From: Desulfosporosinus hippei DSM 8344 | GTDB lineage: Bacteria; Bacillota; Desulfitobacteriia; Desulfitobacteriales; Desulfitobacteriaceae | DNA: 37,810 nt | Assembly: GCF_900100785.1 (NCBI RefSeq) | Contig: NZ_FNCP01000035.1 | Location: 1 to 37,810, forward strand | Direction: 5' to 3' | Shown: one piece after another, positions 1 to 7,671 of the stretch | Numbering within the stretch: position 1 is the stretch's first letter | How the letters are laid out: each line of letters opens with the position of its first letter | Translations under genes and position numbers: made by a program | The notes under the pieces: generated by a model | What the model was told of the DNA's origin: nothing | Database searches by the model: none | The model's input: only the letters and a program-made list of their open reading frames with translations

Positions 1-2
1 CA

Positions 3-119
3 GCTTCAATTGAAAGGATATCAAGTTCTGAAAGTGTGCTAGGCAGCTATAAATTAGGTGATATCAAGAGATCCGAAATGGCTCTCGGGCATCCTGTTGT
101 AGTTGAGACTTTACGCTGA
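3..119 (+). CDS. C-terminal end of an unidentified protein (partial)
   Basis: An open frame runs in from the left edge and stops at TGA 117-119, giving 38 residues that end in GHPVVVETLR. The composition looks coding, with mixed polar and hydrophobic residues and no low complexity. No start is present because the gene begins outside the window. I do not recognise the family. It converges on the minus-strand sufB-like gene 57 bp away, and a weak inverted repeat (ATACTC near 121 with GAGTAT near 152, followed by TTTT) could act as a terminator between them. Confidence 0.45.
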   Translation, partial: ASIERISSSESVLGSYKLGDIKRSEMALGHPVVVETLR

Positions 120-175
120 GATACTCGATCTTGGCCTCATAACCCAAAGTGAGAGTATTTTCGTAAGAAAATGTG

Positions 176-1096
176 CTATTTAAGAAAACCGTTTAAGATG
201 GTGTCTTCTGCTTCCTGTTCCGAGAAACCTAGGGACATTAGCTTAATCAGCTGCTCTGATTCTATTCTCCCTATTGCGGCCTCATGCACGAGCTGAGCTT
301 CACTATGATGTGCGGAAATTCTTGGGGTGGAGAGAACCTGTGCGTTATGCATGATTATGGCATCACATTGGATATGGCCACGGCCTTTATTGCGTCCTAT
401 TAAATCAAAATAGAATGTTTGCTTGGAATCATCTTGTGCTACAGAACGAGATATTATTTGAGCAGAAGAATCTACCCCTAACAATTCGACCGTAATGTTT
501 GATTCAGCTTCCTGATCTTGGTAGGTTAGAAGTCGTTCAGTAACGACAAGCTTAGCATTATCCATTAGGCGGATTTCGGTATCTCTTTTTGTTTGGTCAA
601 TCCCTTTTATTTGAATTAACTCAAGTTCGACAACTGCGCCCTCTTCAACCTCGATAATTGTCTTAGGATTTAGAACACGTTCTCCGTTGCCGTCACCCTG
701 TCCATAATGTTTCTCTACATATTTTAGTTTAGCCCCTTTTCGAACAAAAAAGGTATGAATCCCATCGTGTTGAGATTTATGGTGTCCTGAATTATGTATT
801 CCACATCCAGCCACTATCAAGACATCTGAGTATTCACCAACTTCGAAGGTATTGTAGACAACATCGTTTATGTTTTCTTCTGTTACGATAACCGGAATAT
901 GAACGCTTTCTCCCTTGGTGTAGGGTTTTATGATTACGTCAATTCCAGACTTGTCCTCTTTTGTGACAATATCAATATTGGCCGTTGTATTTCGCTGAAC
1001 TCCAGCCCCATTTTTCCGGATGTTAAAAGCACCTTGAGGAATCTCATGGAGATCGGCCACTTTTTCTAGCATTAGCTTATCCAACGCATTCAGCAT
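176..1096 (-). CDS. sufB: SufB/SufD-family Fe-S cluster scaffold (minimal SUF type)
   Basis: Core subunit of a SUF-type iron-sulfur cluster assembly complex, acting in the cytoplasm with the SufC ATPase encoded directly upstream. At about 306 residues it is much shorter than classical SufB (about 480) and matches the short SufB-like proteins of minimal two-gene SufBC systems in anaerobes and archaea. The C-terminal family signature is clear (HHSEAQLVHEAAIGRI, then EQLIKLMSLGFSEQEAE). By eye, the position of E. coli SufB Cys405, just before the TxP motif, is not Cys here (HNAQVLSTP), while the upstream QCD cysteine is kept. I start at the ATG at 1096 because AAGGGG sits 9 nt before it; the TTG at 1105 lies against that site. 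The gene overlaps the end of sufC by 20 bp, so translation is probably coupled. No SufS, SufU or SufD is adjacent. Confidence 0.88.
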   Translation of the reverse strand: MLNALDKLMLEKVADLHEIPQGAFNIRKNGAGVQRNTTANIDIVTKEDKSGIDVIIKPYTKGESVHIPVIVTEENINDVVYNTFEVGEYSDVLIVAGCGIHNSGHHKSQHDGIHTFFVRKGAKLKYVEKHYGQGDGNGERVLNPKTIIEVEEGAVVELELIQIKGIDQTKRDTEIRLMDNAKLVVTERLLTYQDQEAESNITVELLGVDSSAQIISRSVAQDDSKQTFYFDLIGRNKGRGHIQCDAIIMHNAQVLSTPRISAHHSEAQLVHEAAIGRIESEQLIKLMSLGFSEQEAEDTILNGFLK

Positions 1097-1829
1097 TTTG
1101 ACCAACCCCTTTCACGCATTTAGCACTACATGCGCAAGAATCATTATTCATAATTCCAGCGAGGATTATATCTCGCTCTGATTGTGCACTGACCGTACCA
1201 TTGGACATAATTATAATCTCATCAGCAAGTTCCATAATACGCTCTTGATGGGAAATGAGTATGATTGTTGTATCATACTTCGAGTGGATATTCTTAAAGG
1301 TCTCAGCGAGTTTTTGAAAACTCCATAAGTCGATTCCTGCTTCGGGTTCATCAAAAACGGCAACTTTGAGATTTCTGGCCAGTACAGTAGCGATCTCGAT
1401 TCTTTTCATTTCTCCGCCTGAGAGACTTGTATCAACATCACGGTTTAAATAGTCTTGGGCACACAAGCCGACATCGTAGAGTAGGTCACAAATGTTAACT
1501 TTTTCTGGATTATGTGAGGCGGCCATTTTCAATAGCTCTTTTACTTTGATTCCCTTAAAGCGAGGAGGGCTTTGAAAAGCATATCCAATGCCCAGGCGAG
1601 CTCTATCTGTAATATTCTTAACTGTAATGTCTATTCCGTCTAGTAAGATTTGACCTGAGGTGGGATTGTAAACCCCCATAATGGTTTTAGCTAGAGAGGA
1701 CTTTCCTCCACCGTTAGGGCCGGTAACAACATATATTTTTTTCTCATGAAACTCTAAATTGATATTCTTTAGAATTTCAAAATCGATATCTCCTTGTATT
1801 TCAAGAGATACTTTTTGAAGCTGAAGCAT
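1077..1829 (-). CDS. sufC: SufC-type ABC ATPase of Fe-S cluster assembly
   Basis: Soluble ABC ATPase that powers Fe-S cluster assembly on the SufB-type scaffold. All ABC motifs are visible: Walker A GPNGGGKSS (37-45), Q-loop AFQSPP (Q86), signature LSGGE (136-140), Walker B KVAVFDEPEAG (D160/E161) and the H-loop ISHQ (H194). Length is normal at 250 residues. The C-terminus is unusual: it ends in a cysteine-rich tail with Cys at 232, 234, 238 and 248 (CACSAKC...C), which could bind metal or a cluster; that role is inference. The start has a strong AAGGAGG site 7 nt upstream. It is first of a two-gene operon with the sufB-like gene, and a possible sigma-A promoter lies at 1888-1915. Confidence 0.93.
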   Translation of the reverse strand: MLQLQKVSLEIQGDIDFEILKNINLEFHEKKIYVVTGPNGGGKSSLAKTIMGVYNPTSGQILLDGIDITVKNITDRARLGIGYAFQSPPRFKGIKVKELLKMAASHNPEKVNICDLLYDVGLCAQDYLNRDVDTSLSGGEMKRIEIATVLARNLKVAVFDEPEAGIDLWSFQKLAETFKNIHSKYDTTIILISHQERIMELADEIIIMSNGTVSAQSERDIILAGIMNNDSCACSAKCVKGVGQNAECVG

Positions 1830-1887
1830 TTATACTCCTCCTTAGTCACAGTCACCTATATTCAACAATAACATAATTCTACAATTT

Positions 1888-1915
1888 ATTATAGCCGTAT
1901 TATTCAAGTAGTAAA
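1888..1915 (-). promoter_or_regulatory. Possible sigma-A promoter for sufC-sufB
   Basis: Read on the minus strand, TTTACT (-35, 1915-1910) and a perfect TATAAT (-10, 1893-1888) are separated by 16 bp, about 58 bp upstream of the sufC start. The -10 is ideal and the -35 is weak (4 of 6). Confidence 0.4.
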
Positions 1916-1970
1916 TAAAAAAGGCTGGAAGCGGGCAGCGCTAACCAACTTCGTATTTGTGCTATGTAGA

Positions 1971-1990
1971 CAGCGGTCGATTGACCGCTG
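1971..1990 (-). terminator. Hairpin after the small unknown gene
   Basis: Perfect 8-bp stem CAGCGGTC/GACCGCTG with a GATT loop, 6 bp beyond the stop of the minus-strand small gene. No T-run follows on either strand, so it is at best a weak terminator or an RNA-stabilising hairpin. Confidence 0.4.
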
Positions 1991-1996
1991 CAGATT

Positions 1997-2260
1997 TTAA
2001 GCAAACTCTACTCTACCACCGGCTGATTGAACTGCATTAACAATAGAGTCCAAACTCATAGCATTGCCAGATCCGCAATCAAGGAAAGGCAAACGAATAA
2101 TAAAGCAAATTCCACTGGGTGAAGCAACCTCAACAAGGTTTAAGAGATTAATAACGGTACCAGGGGGGATGGAAATTCGCAAAACGGTTCCAGGAAGGGG
2201 GCCGCATTGAGGTGGATTAGGTGTTGGCCGGCAAGATGCATTAGATCGTCGGTAAAACAT
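1997..2260 (-). CDS. Small protein of unknown function, possibly spore-associated
   Basis: 87 residues, family not recognised. It has a short basic N-terminus (MFYRRSNASC), then a Cys/Pro-rich stretch (RPTPNPPQCGPLPG), a hydrophobic beta-rich core (TVLRISIPPGTVINLLNLVEV) and a C-terminal segment ending SAGGRVEFA. There is no signal peptide or clear membrane span. I start at the ATG at 2260 because AAGGAG lies 7 nt upstream; the open frame extends 14 codons further to 2302 but with no ribosome site. A SigK-like promoter (2360-2387) upstream suggests late mother-cell expression, as for a coat protein. That link is inference from the promoter and size only. Confidence 0.65.
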   Translation of the reverse strand: MFYRRSNASCRPTPNPPQCGPLPGTVLRISIPPGTVINLLNLVEVASPSGICFIIRLPFLDCGSGNAMSLDSIVNAVQSAGGRVEFA

Positions 2261-2359
2261 AACATCACTCCTTACCTTCATATGACTGTTTACACAGTCC
2301 ATAAGAATTCAAGATCTCGAGCAAGTCTTAGAAGTGAAAATCCTTGTTTTACCTGGTGT

Positions 2360-2387
2360 ATAGTATGACTGATTGTCCGATATGGTT
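2360..2387 (-). promoter_or_regulatory. Possible SigK-type promoter
   Basis: On the minus strand, AACC (-35 like, 2387-2384) is followed 16 nt later by CATACTAT (2367-2360), matching the SigK pattern AC...CATANNNT. It lies between the HAD gene and the small unknown gene, about 100 bp upstream of the latter. The motif is short, so a chance match is possible. Confidence 0.35.
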
Positions 2388-2401
2388 ACAGATATCATCG
2401 G

Positions 2402-3046
2402 TTAAGGAAAGTTTTTCTTGATCCAATCAATAAACAATTCGACGTTAGCAAAGGAGTATTCAGGATTTGTTGCTAATACTTTTTGAATCTGAGCGGTTTC
2501 AGCCCACAGAGCACTGATGGATAAAACACCAACTTCCTTAGCGGCTAGAACATCATAAGCAATATCACCAACATAAGCTGCTTCTTTAGGTGATAGATGC
2601 CAACGATTTAGAATTTGGTGAATATGTTCTGGTTTACTGGCCCGTTGTTCGGAACCAGTGATAATCGTTTCAAAGAAGTGTTCAAGTCCGGAGTGCTGTA
2701 AAGATATTTTCATACTGCCAGCGCCCTTGCCGGATACGAGGGCTAATTTTATTTTGCGCTCTTGCAATAGAGTTAGAGCTTCTATAATACCCGGAAAGGG
2801 TTCCGCATAATCAACATGGAGGTTGTCGTATTCGTCTAGGTAATACTGAAGACTCTCCTCCCAAATATCCGGAAACAGTTTTTTGAAAATGCCTTCTTCA
2901 GAAGGGCCAAATAGAGACGATAACTCTTTGTCAGAGTATTCACGACCAGTAAACTTTAATAATGTTCGGCTTAAACTGGTTCGTACTACAGGAAGGGAAT
3001 TGATTAGTGTCCCATCCAGATCAAATATAATGCCCTTGAGATTCAT
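2402..3046 (-). CDS. HAD-superfamily hydrolase, phosphoglycolate phosphatase-like
   Basis: Cytoplasmic phosphatase of the HAD superfamily, subfamily I with an alpha-helical cap, close to Gph/PpaX/beta-phosphoglucomutase-type enzymes. The four catalytic motifs are present: DLDGT with D9 nucleophile and D11 acid/base, S105 in LALVSGKG (motif II), K138 in ASKPEH (motif III) and D161/D165 in YVGDIAYD (motif IV). Residues about 16-85 form the cap. The length of 214 residues is typical. ATG 3046 is preceded by AAGGAG at good spacing. It stands alone, divergent from the L,D-transpeptidase gene. Substrate cannot be assigned from sequence; phosphoglycolate or another small phosphoester or pyrophosphate is possible. 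Confidence 0.88.
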   Translation of the reverse strand: MNLKGIIFDLDGTLINSLPVVRTSLSRTLLKFTGREYSDKELSSLFGPSEEGIFKKLFPDIWEESLQYYLDEYDNLHVDYAEPFPGIIEALTLLQERKIKLALVSGKGAGSMKISLQHSGLEHFFETIITGSEQRASKPEHIHQILNRWHLSPKEAAYVGDIAYDVLAAKEVGVLSISALWAETAQIQKVLATNPEYSFANVELFIDWIKKNFP

Positions 3047-3276
3047 ACCTACTCCTTCAAACTCACCTGATTATTTAACCCTAACAAGGATACTTCCCAG
3101 TTTAAATTTTATAACAACTTTAACAGAAATACTATAGCTATTCTATACAGGATTTGAATTAGGAACCGGATCTCAATCAGGACAAGTTTTTATCCATCTT
3201 TTAGTAAAAACGTCTAATTAAAGACATTGCTGAATAGTATGGATTGTACAAACTGTGTAGAAGGATGTGCTGGGTT

Positions 3277-4806
3277 GTGTCTAATTCTAGACTGAAAGCG
3301 AACTTGTTCAATTTAGATAAGGGTTATTACCTATCCAAAAATGATCCTCTGTATTGGAATAAGCTATTCCAAAGACAGGCTAACAATCCCGAGGCCATGT
3401 TTCATGTTGGAATGGCTGCAGAACGAGAAGCCAAGGACTACTTAGAAAAATACTATACTACAAGAGTTGACAAGTATCTAAACTTATATCGCAAAACAAT
3501 AGCGCGCTCTTGCAATTTGGTAAAAAGTTCATTTCAGAAGGGATTTATACCTGCTCGATTGGATTTTCTAAGAATTGAACGAGAAATGCACCTAGCTGAA
3601 TTGAGGATAGCTGAGCTTAATCGACCCACCTCTTATAGTAAGAAACAAATAATCCTAATCTTTATTTCTGCCGTTATTTTAAGTATTCTAGGCGCATACG
3701 TGTTTTTGCCTCATGCGGAATCATTGACTATGAATGAACATAATCACGCCTATATGTTGCCTTATGAAGTCATAGAAGGCATCCCCCCTGAACTAACAAT
3801 AATAAGCGATAATCGATTAGTGATAAATATTCCTGAAAAAGATTCAACTAAAGAGAAGATAGTAAATGCACTCATTGAGAAACTAAAAATGGAATATGAA
3901 ATGAATCCTCTAACTGCAAAACAAGTAATCGCTGTAGATGATAAGGATCGTGAAATTGGCAGAGCAATCTGGGAAGGGAAGGGAGAAAGTATTCAAGTTT
4001 ATATTTCCACTATCAAGACTGAAACAGCTCTGGATAACAAAGAAGTTCAACTCTGGGAGACTACAACGGTCATTAGAAGTGCTTTGTACCAATTCGTTAA
4101 AAAGAATGGATATGTGCCCAAAGATTTGTCTGAGCTTAATCAAGGCTACCCTAATAATTACCTAACAGAATTCCCTCGTGAGCCATATAAAATGAAAAAT
4201 ACTGTCACTACCTCACCGACAAGAGATGGGGGGTGGCTCTTTTCGTATGTGGAGTTTTCAGCGGACAAGGATCTAGCTTCTATGGTTAAAGAAGCCCTAA
4301 AACCAAACCTTTCCTATGATAAGGATATCCCGTTTATGCCTCTACGTATTCTAATTGATAAAGATAAGAATAATTTGTTCGTTTTATCTGAGAATCGGAT
4401 TATTCGCGACTATCCGGTTGCTCTGGGCAAAGATAACGCAACTCCGGAAGGGAAGCTGTTCATATCTAAAAAAGTTGTGAATCCTGATAAAAATGTTCCG
4501 CAGAATAGAAATGTATATGGAACAAGGGCAATGGAACTGGCCAATATGAACTACGCGATACATGGTACAAATACACCTTCAACCATTGGTCGGAATATCT
4601 CTCAGGGCTGTGTTCGGATGAATAATTCTGAGATGGAAGAGTTATATGCGATGATCCCACTTAATACAGAGGTTGAAATATCTCATAATCTATCTGACAT
4701 AATTCCAATAGAATCTGATGGTTATGTTCCTCCTAGAAACTTATATTCCAATAGTGGCAACTTGAGGGAAGAAGACCCATTTACAGATTATCACTGGGCA
4801 GATTAG
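3277..4806 (+). CDS. Membrane-anchored L,D-transpeptidase (YkuD domain)
   Basis: Likely makes 3-3 peptidoglycan cross-links or anchors proteins to the wall. The C-terminal YkuD domain (about residues 350-470) carries the catalytic signature: AIHGTN with H429 and SQGCVRM with nucleophile C445. One transmembrane helix lies at about 124-144 (IILIFISAVILSILGAYVFL), preceded by about 120 charged residues predicted to be cytoplasmic, so the catalytic domain faces outward. A middle region (170-340) is not recognised. I chose GTG 3277 because AGAAGGA (3259-3265) lies 11 nt upstream. The frame is open to TTG 3244, which has no ribosome site, so the exact start is uncertain. The long N-terminal cytoplasmic part is unusual for the family. 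A role in sporulation or cell-wall remodelling is plausible but unproven. Confidence 0.85.
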   Translation: MSNSRLKANLFNLDKGYYLSKNDPLYWNKLFQRQANNPEAMFHVGMAAEREAKDYLEKYYTTRVDKYLNLYRKTIARSCNLVKSSFQKGFIPARLDFLRIEREMHLAELRIAELNRPTSYSKKQIILIFISAVILSILGAYVFLPHAESLTMNEHNHAYMLPYEVIEGIPPELTIISDNRLVINIPEKDSTKEKIVNALIEKLKMEYEMNPLTAKQVIAVDDKDREIGRAIWEGKGESIQVYISTIKTETALDNKEVQLWETTTVIRSALYQFVKKNGYVPKDLSELNQGYPNNYLTEFPREPYKMKNTVTTSPTRDGGWLFSYVEFSADKDLASMVKEALKPNLSYDKDIPFMPLRILIDKDKNNLFVLSENRIIRDYPVALGKDNATPEGKLFISKKVVNPDKNVPQNRNVYGTRAMELANMNYAIHGTNTPSTIGRNISQGCVRMNNSEMEELYAMIPLNTEVEISHNLSDIIPIESDGYVPPRNLYSNSGNLREEDPFTDYHWAD

Positions 4807-4909
4807 GATATTAGCTTTTGTTGTTGGATATGGGAAGATCCTAAAAGGTTAACTGATATGAGTAAGTGCACAAGTACAACTATAGAATTCCTCATTAGAG
4901 TTTTACCAG

Positions 4910-4952
4910 AAAAACTATGCCGGCAGGATTGTGCTGGCATTTAATAGTTTTT
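4910..4952. terminator. Bidirectional intrinsic terminator
   Basis: AAAAACTATGCCGGCA pairs with TGCTGGC...ATAGTTTTT through two helices separated by a one-sided ATTTA bulge. The stem is bounded by A-run and T-run, so it works in both directions between the convergent transpeptidase and ArAE-type genes. Confidence 0.8.
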
Positions 4953-4986
4953 AAGCATATTAGAGTAGTAAGAAATGATCGGGAGA

Positions 4987-6060
4987 TTAATGATTTATCT
5001 TTGATTGTTTATTAATCGTGTTAAGCAAATATATTGTTCGTCGATTTGCCCAACGCAATTCTGTGGCGACAACAGATACTTCCATTAAAGCTCTTAAATA
5101 GAAGACCCCGTTGACTTTTCGATTCCAATTGTCAATGGCTTGGTCAAATAACTCCCAATAGGCAATATCCTCCACGTAGGTGCCGGTGCTTTTCTTCCCT
5201 CGGATGCCTAAGGTAAGGGAAATAATTAATTCATCCAGCTTTTCGTATCCCATGGATAAAACACCAAGAATTTCTTGGAATTCTAAGGTTATTTCATGAA
5301 GCTCAGCAGGGGTATAGCTTTCTCTTCTGCGCGCAACTCTCTGGTCTGTCATTTGATTAATGCTTTCTCCGCGTTCGATAAAGCCGCGGCATAGTTCCAA
5401 TAAACGTTCTATAAAGTGGGGGTGCTCTTCGGGAGTTATCTCTTCCCTGGCATGTTCATAGAGGCTAGTCACTTCGTCCAGGAGATTTTTTTGTTCTGCG
5501 GGATCAGGCTTCTGATAATAGGTTAAATCTCCTGCATGGATAAATGCATAAAGACTCTCTAAAAAATATCTGGAAGTAACGTGGACTAGAGTGTTGAGAT
5601 CATTCATTAATTTTGACTTATACCTAGGAGGTGCCAAAATTCGGTTAATAAACAGTGCCACTCCGAGACCGACAAAGATACTGAGAGACCGATATAGGGC
5701 ATGAGTAAGAAATGTTTCCCTAGGAGAATCCAGGATAAAAACAATTGAAACGATCCCCATAACCATTCCACTCGACCAACCTAGCCAGTTGCAAACTAGA
5801 ATCAAAAATATGACAGTGGTTCCAATAATGATGGGATTTGTACCAAAGAGTAATCCCATCACTAATGAAAAGACGACAGCGAGTAGATGAATGCTGATTT
5901 GTTCCCAAGCATTATTAAGAGATTTGCTAAAAGAAGGCTGCATATTTACAACCGCGGAAATTGCCGCAAAGGAAGCAGGTTCAATGTTAAATGCTTTGCA
6001 AATAAAGAGTGTTGTCGCAACGGCAAGTCCTGTTTTGATAGTTCGAGCTCCGATAACCAT
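4987..6060 (-). CDS. Aromatic acid exporter-type membrane protein (ArAE/FUSC family)
   Basis: The N-terminal half (about residues 1-140) holds a run of hydrophobic helices, including GLAVATTLFICKAF, ISIHLLAVVFSLVMGLLFG, IIIGTTVIFLILVCNWLGW and MGIVSIVFIL. The FAAISAVVNMQPSFSKSLNNAW segment is typical of ArAE/FUSC (COG4129) proteins of Gram-positives. The C-terminal 200 residues are charged and helical, predicted cytoplasmic. Family members are putative exporters of aromatic carboxylic or other small acids; the substrate here is unknown. I start at ATG 6060 because GAAGGTGAG is 7 nt upstream, while the GTG at 6072 sits inside that site. Single gene, divergent from trkA. Confidence 0.82.
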   Translation of the reverse strand: MVIGARTIKTGLAVATTLFICKAFNIEPASFAAISAVVNMQPSFSKSLNNAWEQISIHLLAVVFSLVMGLLFGTNPIIIGTTVIFLILVCNWLGWSSGMVMGIVSIVFILDSPRETFLTHALYRSLSIFVGLGVALFINRILAPPRYKSKLMNDLNTLVHVTSRYFLESLYAFIHAGDLTYYQKPDPAEQKNLLDEVTSLYEHAREEITPEEHPHFIERLLELCRGFIERGESINQMTDQRVARRRESYTPAELHEITLEFQEILGVLSMGYEKLDELIISLTLGIRGKKSTGTYVEDIAYWELFDQAIDNWNRKVNGVFYLRALMEVSVVATELRWANRRTIYLLNTINKQSKINH

Positions 6061-6324
6061 TTTTACGCTCACCTTCGATTTCTAGATGAAATTAGTCTAC
6101 CACATAATTAGAGCTTAAGAAAATTGATCTTTCACCTAGAAGGATATTGATCTATTCAAGCCTGATAGAGAATTATTTTATTGAAGAAGGAGAAAATGTT
6201 GCTATAGAGTGCTAAAACAAGTAAGTATCGGAATAAATAAAGGAATTTAGGGATTCTTTGACGAATAGCAGAACGTTATTCCAATAAATTATAATAAGCA
6301 ATGAGGAGGAGAACAAAAAAATCT

Positions 6325-7656
6325 ATGCATATTGTCATAGTTGGAGCTGGAAAAGTAGGCTTTAGTTTAGCCCAGCGTTTATCTGAAGAGGGGCATGAAA
6401 TTACTGTAATTGAGAATGATGAGGAACGGCGCCTTATTGTTCAGAACAATTTGGATGTAATGACAATCAGCGGCAATGGAGCAAGTCCACAGGTTCTAGC
6501 TGATTTTGGATTATTAAAGGCTGATCTAATGGTTGCTGTGACAGATCGAGATGAAGTTAATATGATTGCCTGTATGGCTGCTAAACAAGCAGGCGTTTCC
6601 CGCACTATAGCGAGGGTAAGAAATCAAGAGTATGCAGGAAAAAATCAGCTTGAATTCAACAAAGCCTTGGGAATCGACTTAACGATAAATCCAGAAATGG
6701 TAACGGCCGTAGAAATTAGTCGCATCCTCCTCACGCCTGCTGCTTTAGATGTTGAAGACTTTGGAGATGGTAAGGTACGTCTTTTGGAAGTTAGGATTAG
6801 AGCAGAGTCCCCCTATGTTAATATTCAGCTAAAAAAACTGACTTTACCGGATAGAATCCTGGTTGTAGGTATATTACGACAAAATAGGATGATTATTCCC
6901 CATGGTACGGATTACTTACTACCCCAAGACAGTGTTTTCTTCGTTGGGGCACAGTCTGCAATTGAGAAGTTCAGCGAACAATTCTCTGAGACAAAAACAA
7001 AGATAGAAAGAGTTATGATTATTGGTGCAGGCCGAATCGGGAGACATCTTGCGAAAATTCTCGATCACGTTGGGATATCAGTCAAAGTTATAGAAAAAAG
7101 TCGCGAACGCTGCAATGAATTGGCCAAAATCATTGATAAAGGGCTTGTGCTCTGTGGTGATGGTACGGATATTGACCTGCTAATTGAAGAAGGCGTTGGA
7201 GAAACAGATGCTGTAGTTTGCCTGACCAGTGATGATAAACTCAATTTGTTGCTTGCTCTTTTAGCCAAAGACTTGGGAACGCAAAAGACAATTGTTCGTG
7301 TGGGTCGTGCCGAATATATGTCTCTAATGGGTAAGGTTGGGGTCGATGTGATCCTATCTCCTAGACTTCTAACAGCAGGAGTTATTTTACGGCAGGTACG
7401 CCAAGGGGAAATTGTCTCGGTGTCATTGCTGGAAGGGGCAAAAGCTGAGGCCATAGAAATTGTAGTCTCAGCAAAAGCGTCGCTAATCGGTCGTAAGCTT
7501 AAAGATGCTAAGATACCAGACAACATTTTGATTGGTGCTCTTGTTCGGGGAGATGAGTTAATTATTCCTGATGGAAACACTATACTTCAGCCTGGAGATC
7601 GAGTAGTGGTTTTCACGCTTCCGAACTTGGTGAAGAAAGTCAGCAAATTATTTTAA
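6325..7656 (+). CDS. trkA: Trk potassium uptake protein TrkA
   Basis: Peripheral cytoplasmic regulator that binds NAD(H) and nucleotides and gates the TrkH channel encoded next. It has the full double-length layout: RCK_N (MHIVIVGAGKVG) with RCK_C, then a second RCK_N (MIIGAGRIGRHLAK) and a second RCK_C reaching the end. About 443 residues, normal for TrkA. The ATG at 6325 gives the canonical N-terminus directly on the first beta strand and has AGGAGGAGA 12 nt upstream; the in-frame ATG at 6301 would overlap that ribosome site. trkH starts 15 bp after its stop, forming an operon. Confidence 0.95.
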   Translation: MHIVIVGAGKVGFSLAQRLSEEGHEITVIENDEERRLIVQNNLDVMTISGNGASPQVLADFGLLKADLMVAVTDRDEVNMIACMAAKQAGVSRTIARVRNQEYAGKNQLEFNKALGIDLTINPEMVTAVEISRILLTPAALDVEDFGDGKVRLLEVRIRAESPYVNIQLKKLTLPDRILVVGILRQNRMIIPHGTDYLLPQDSVFFVGAQSAIEKFSEQFSETKTKIERVMIIGAGRIGRHLAKILDHVGISVKVIEKSRERCNELAKIIDKGLVLCGDGTDIDLLIEEGVGETDAVVCLTSDDKLNLLLALLAKDLGTQKTIVRVGRAEYMSLMGKVGVDVILSPRLLTAGVILRQVRQGEIVSVSLLEGAKAEAIEIVVSAKASLIGRKLKDAKIPDNILIGALVRGDELIIPDGNTILQPGDRVVVFTLPNLVKKVSKLF

Positions 7657-7671
7657 GGCAGGGTAAAGGCA

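Noticed and set aside
7065-7580. Long antisense frame (171 codons) opposite trkA
   Set aside because: It lies entirely inside the well-supported trkA gene, has Ser/Thr/Pro-rich shadow composition and no ribosome site.
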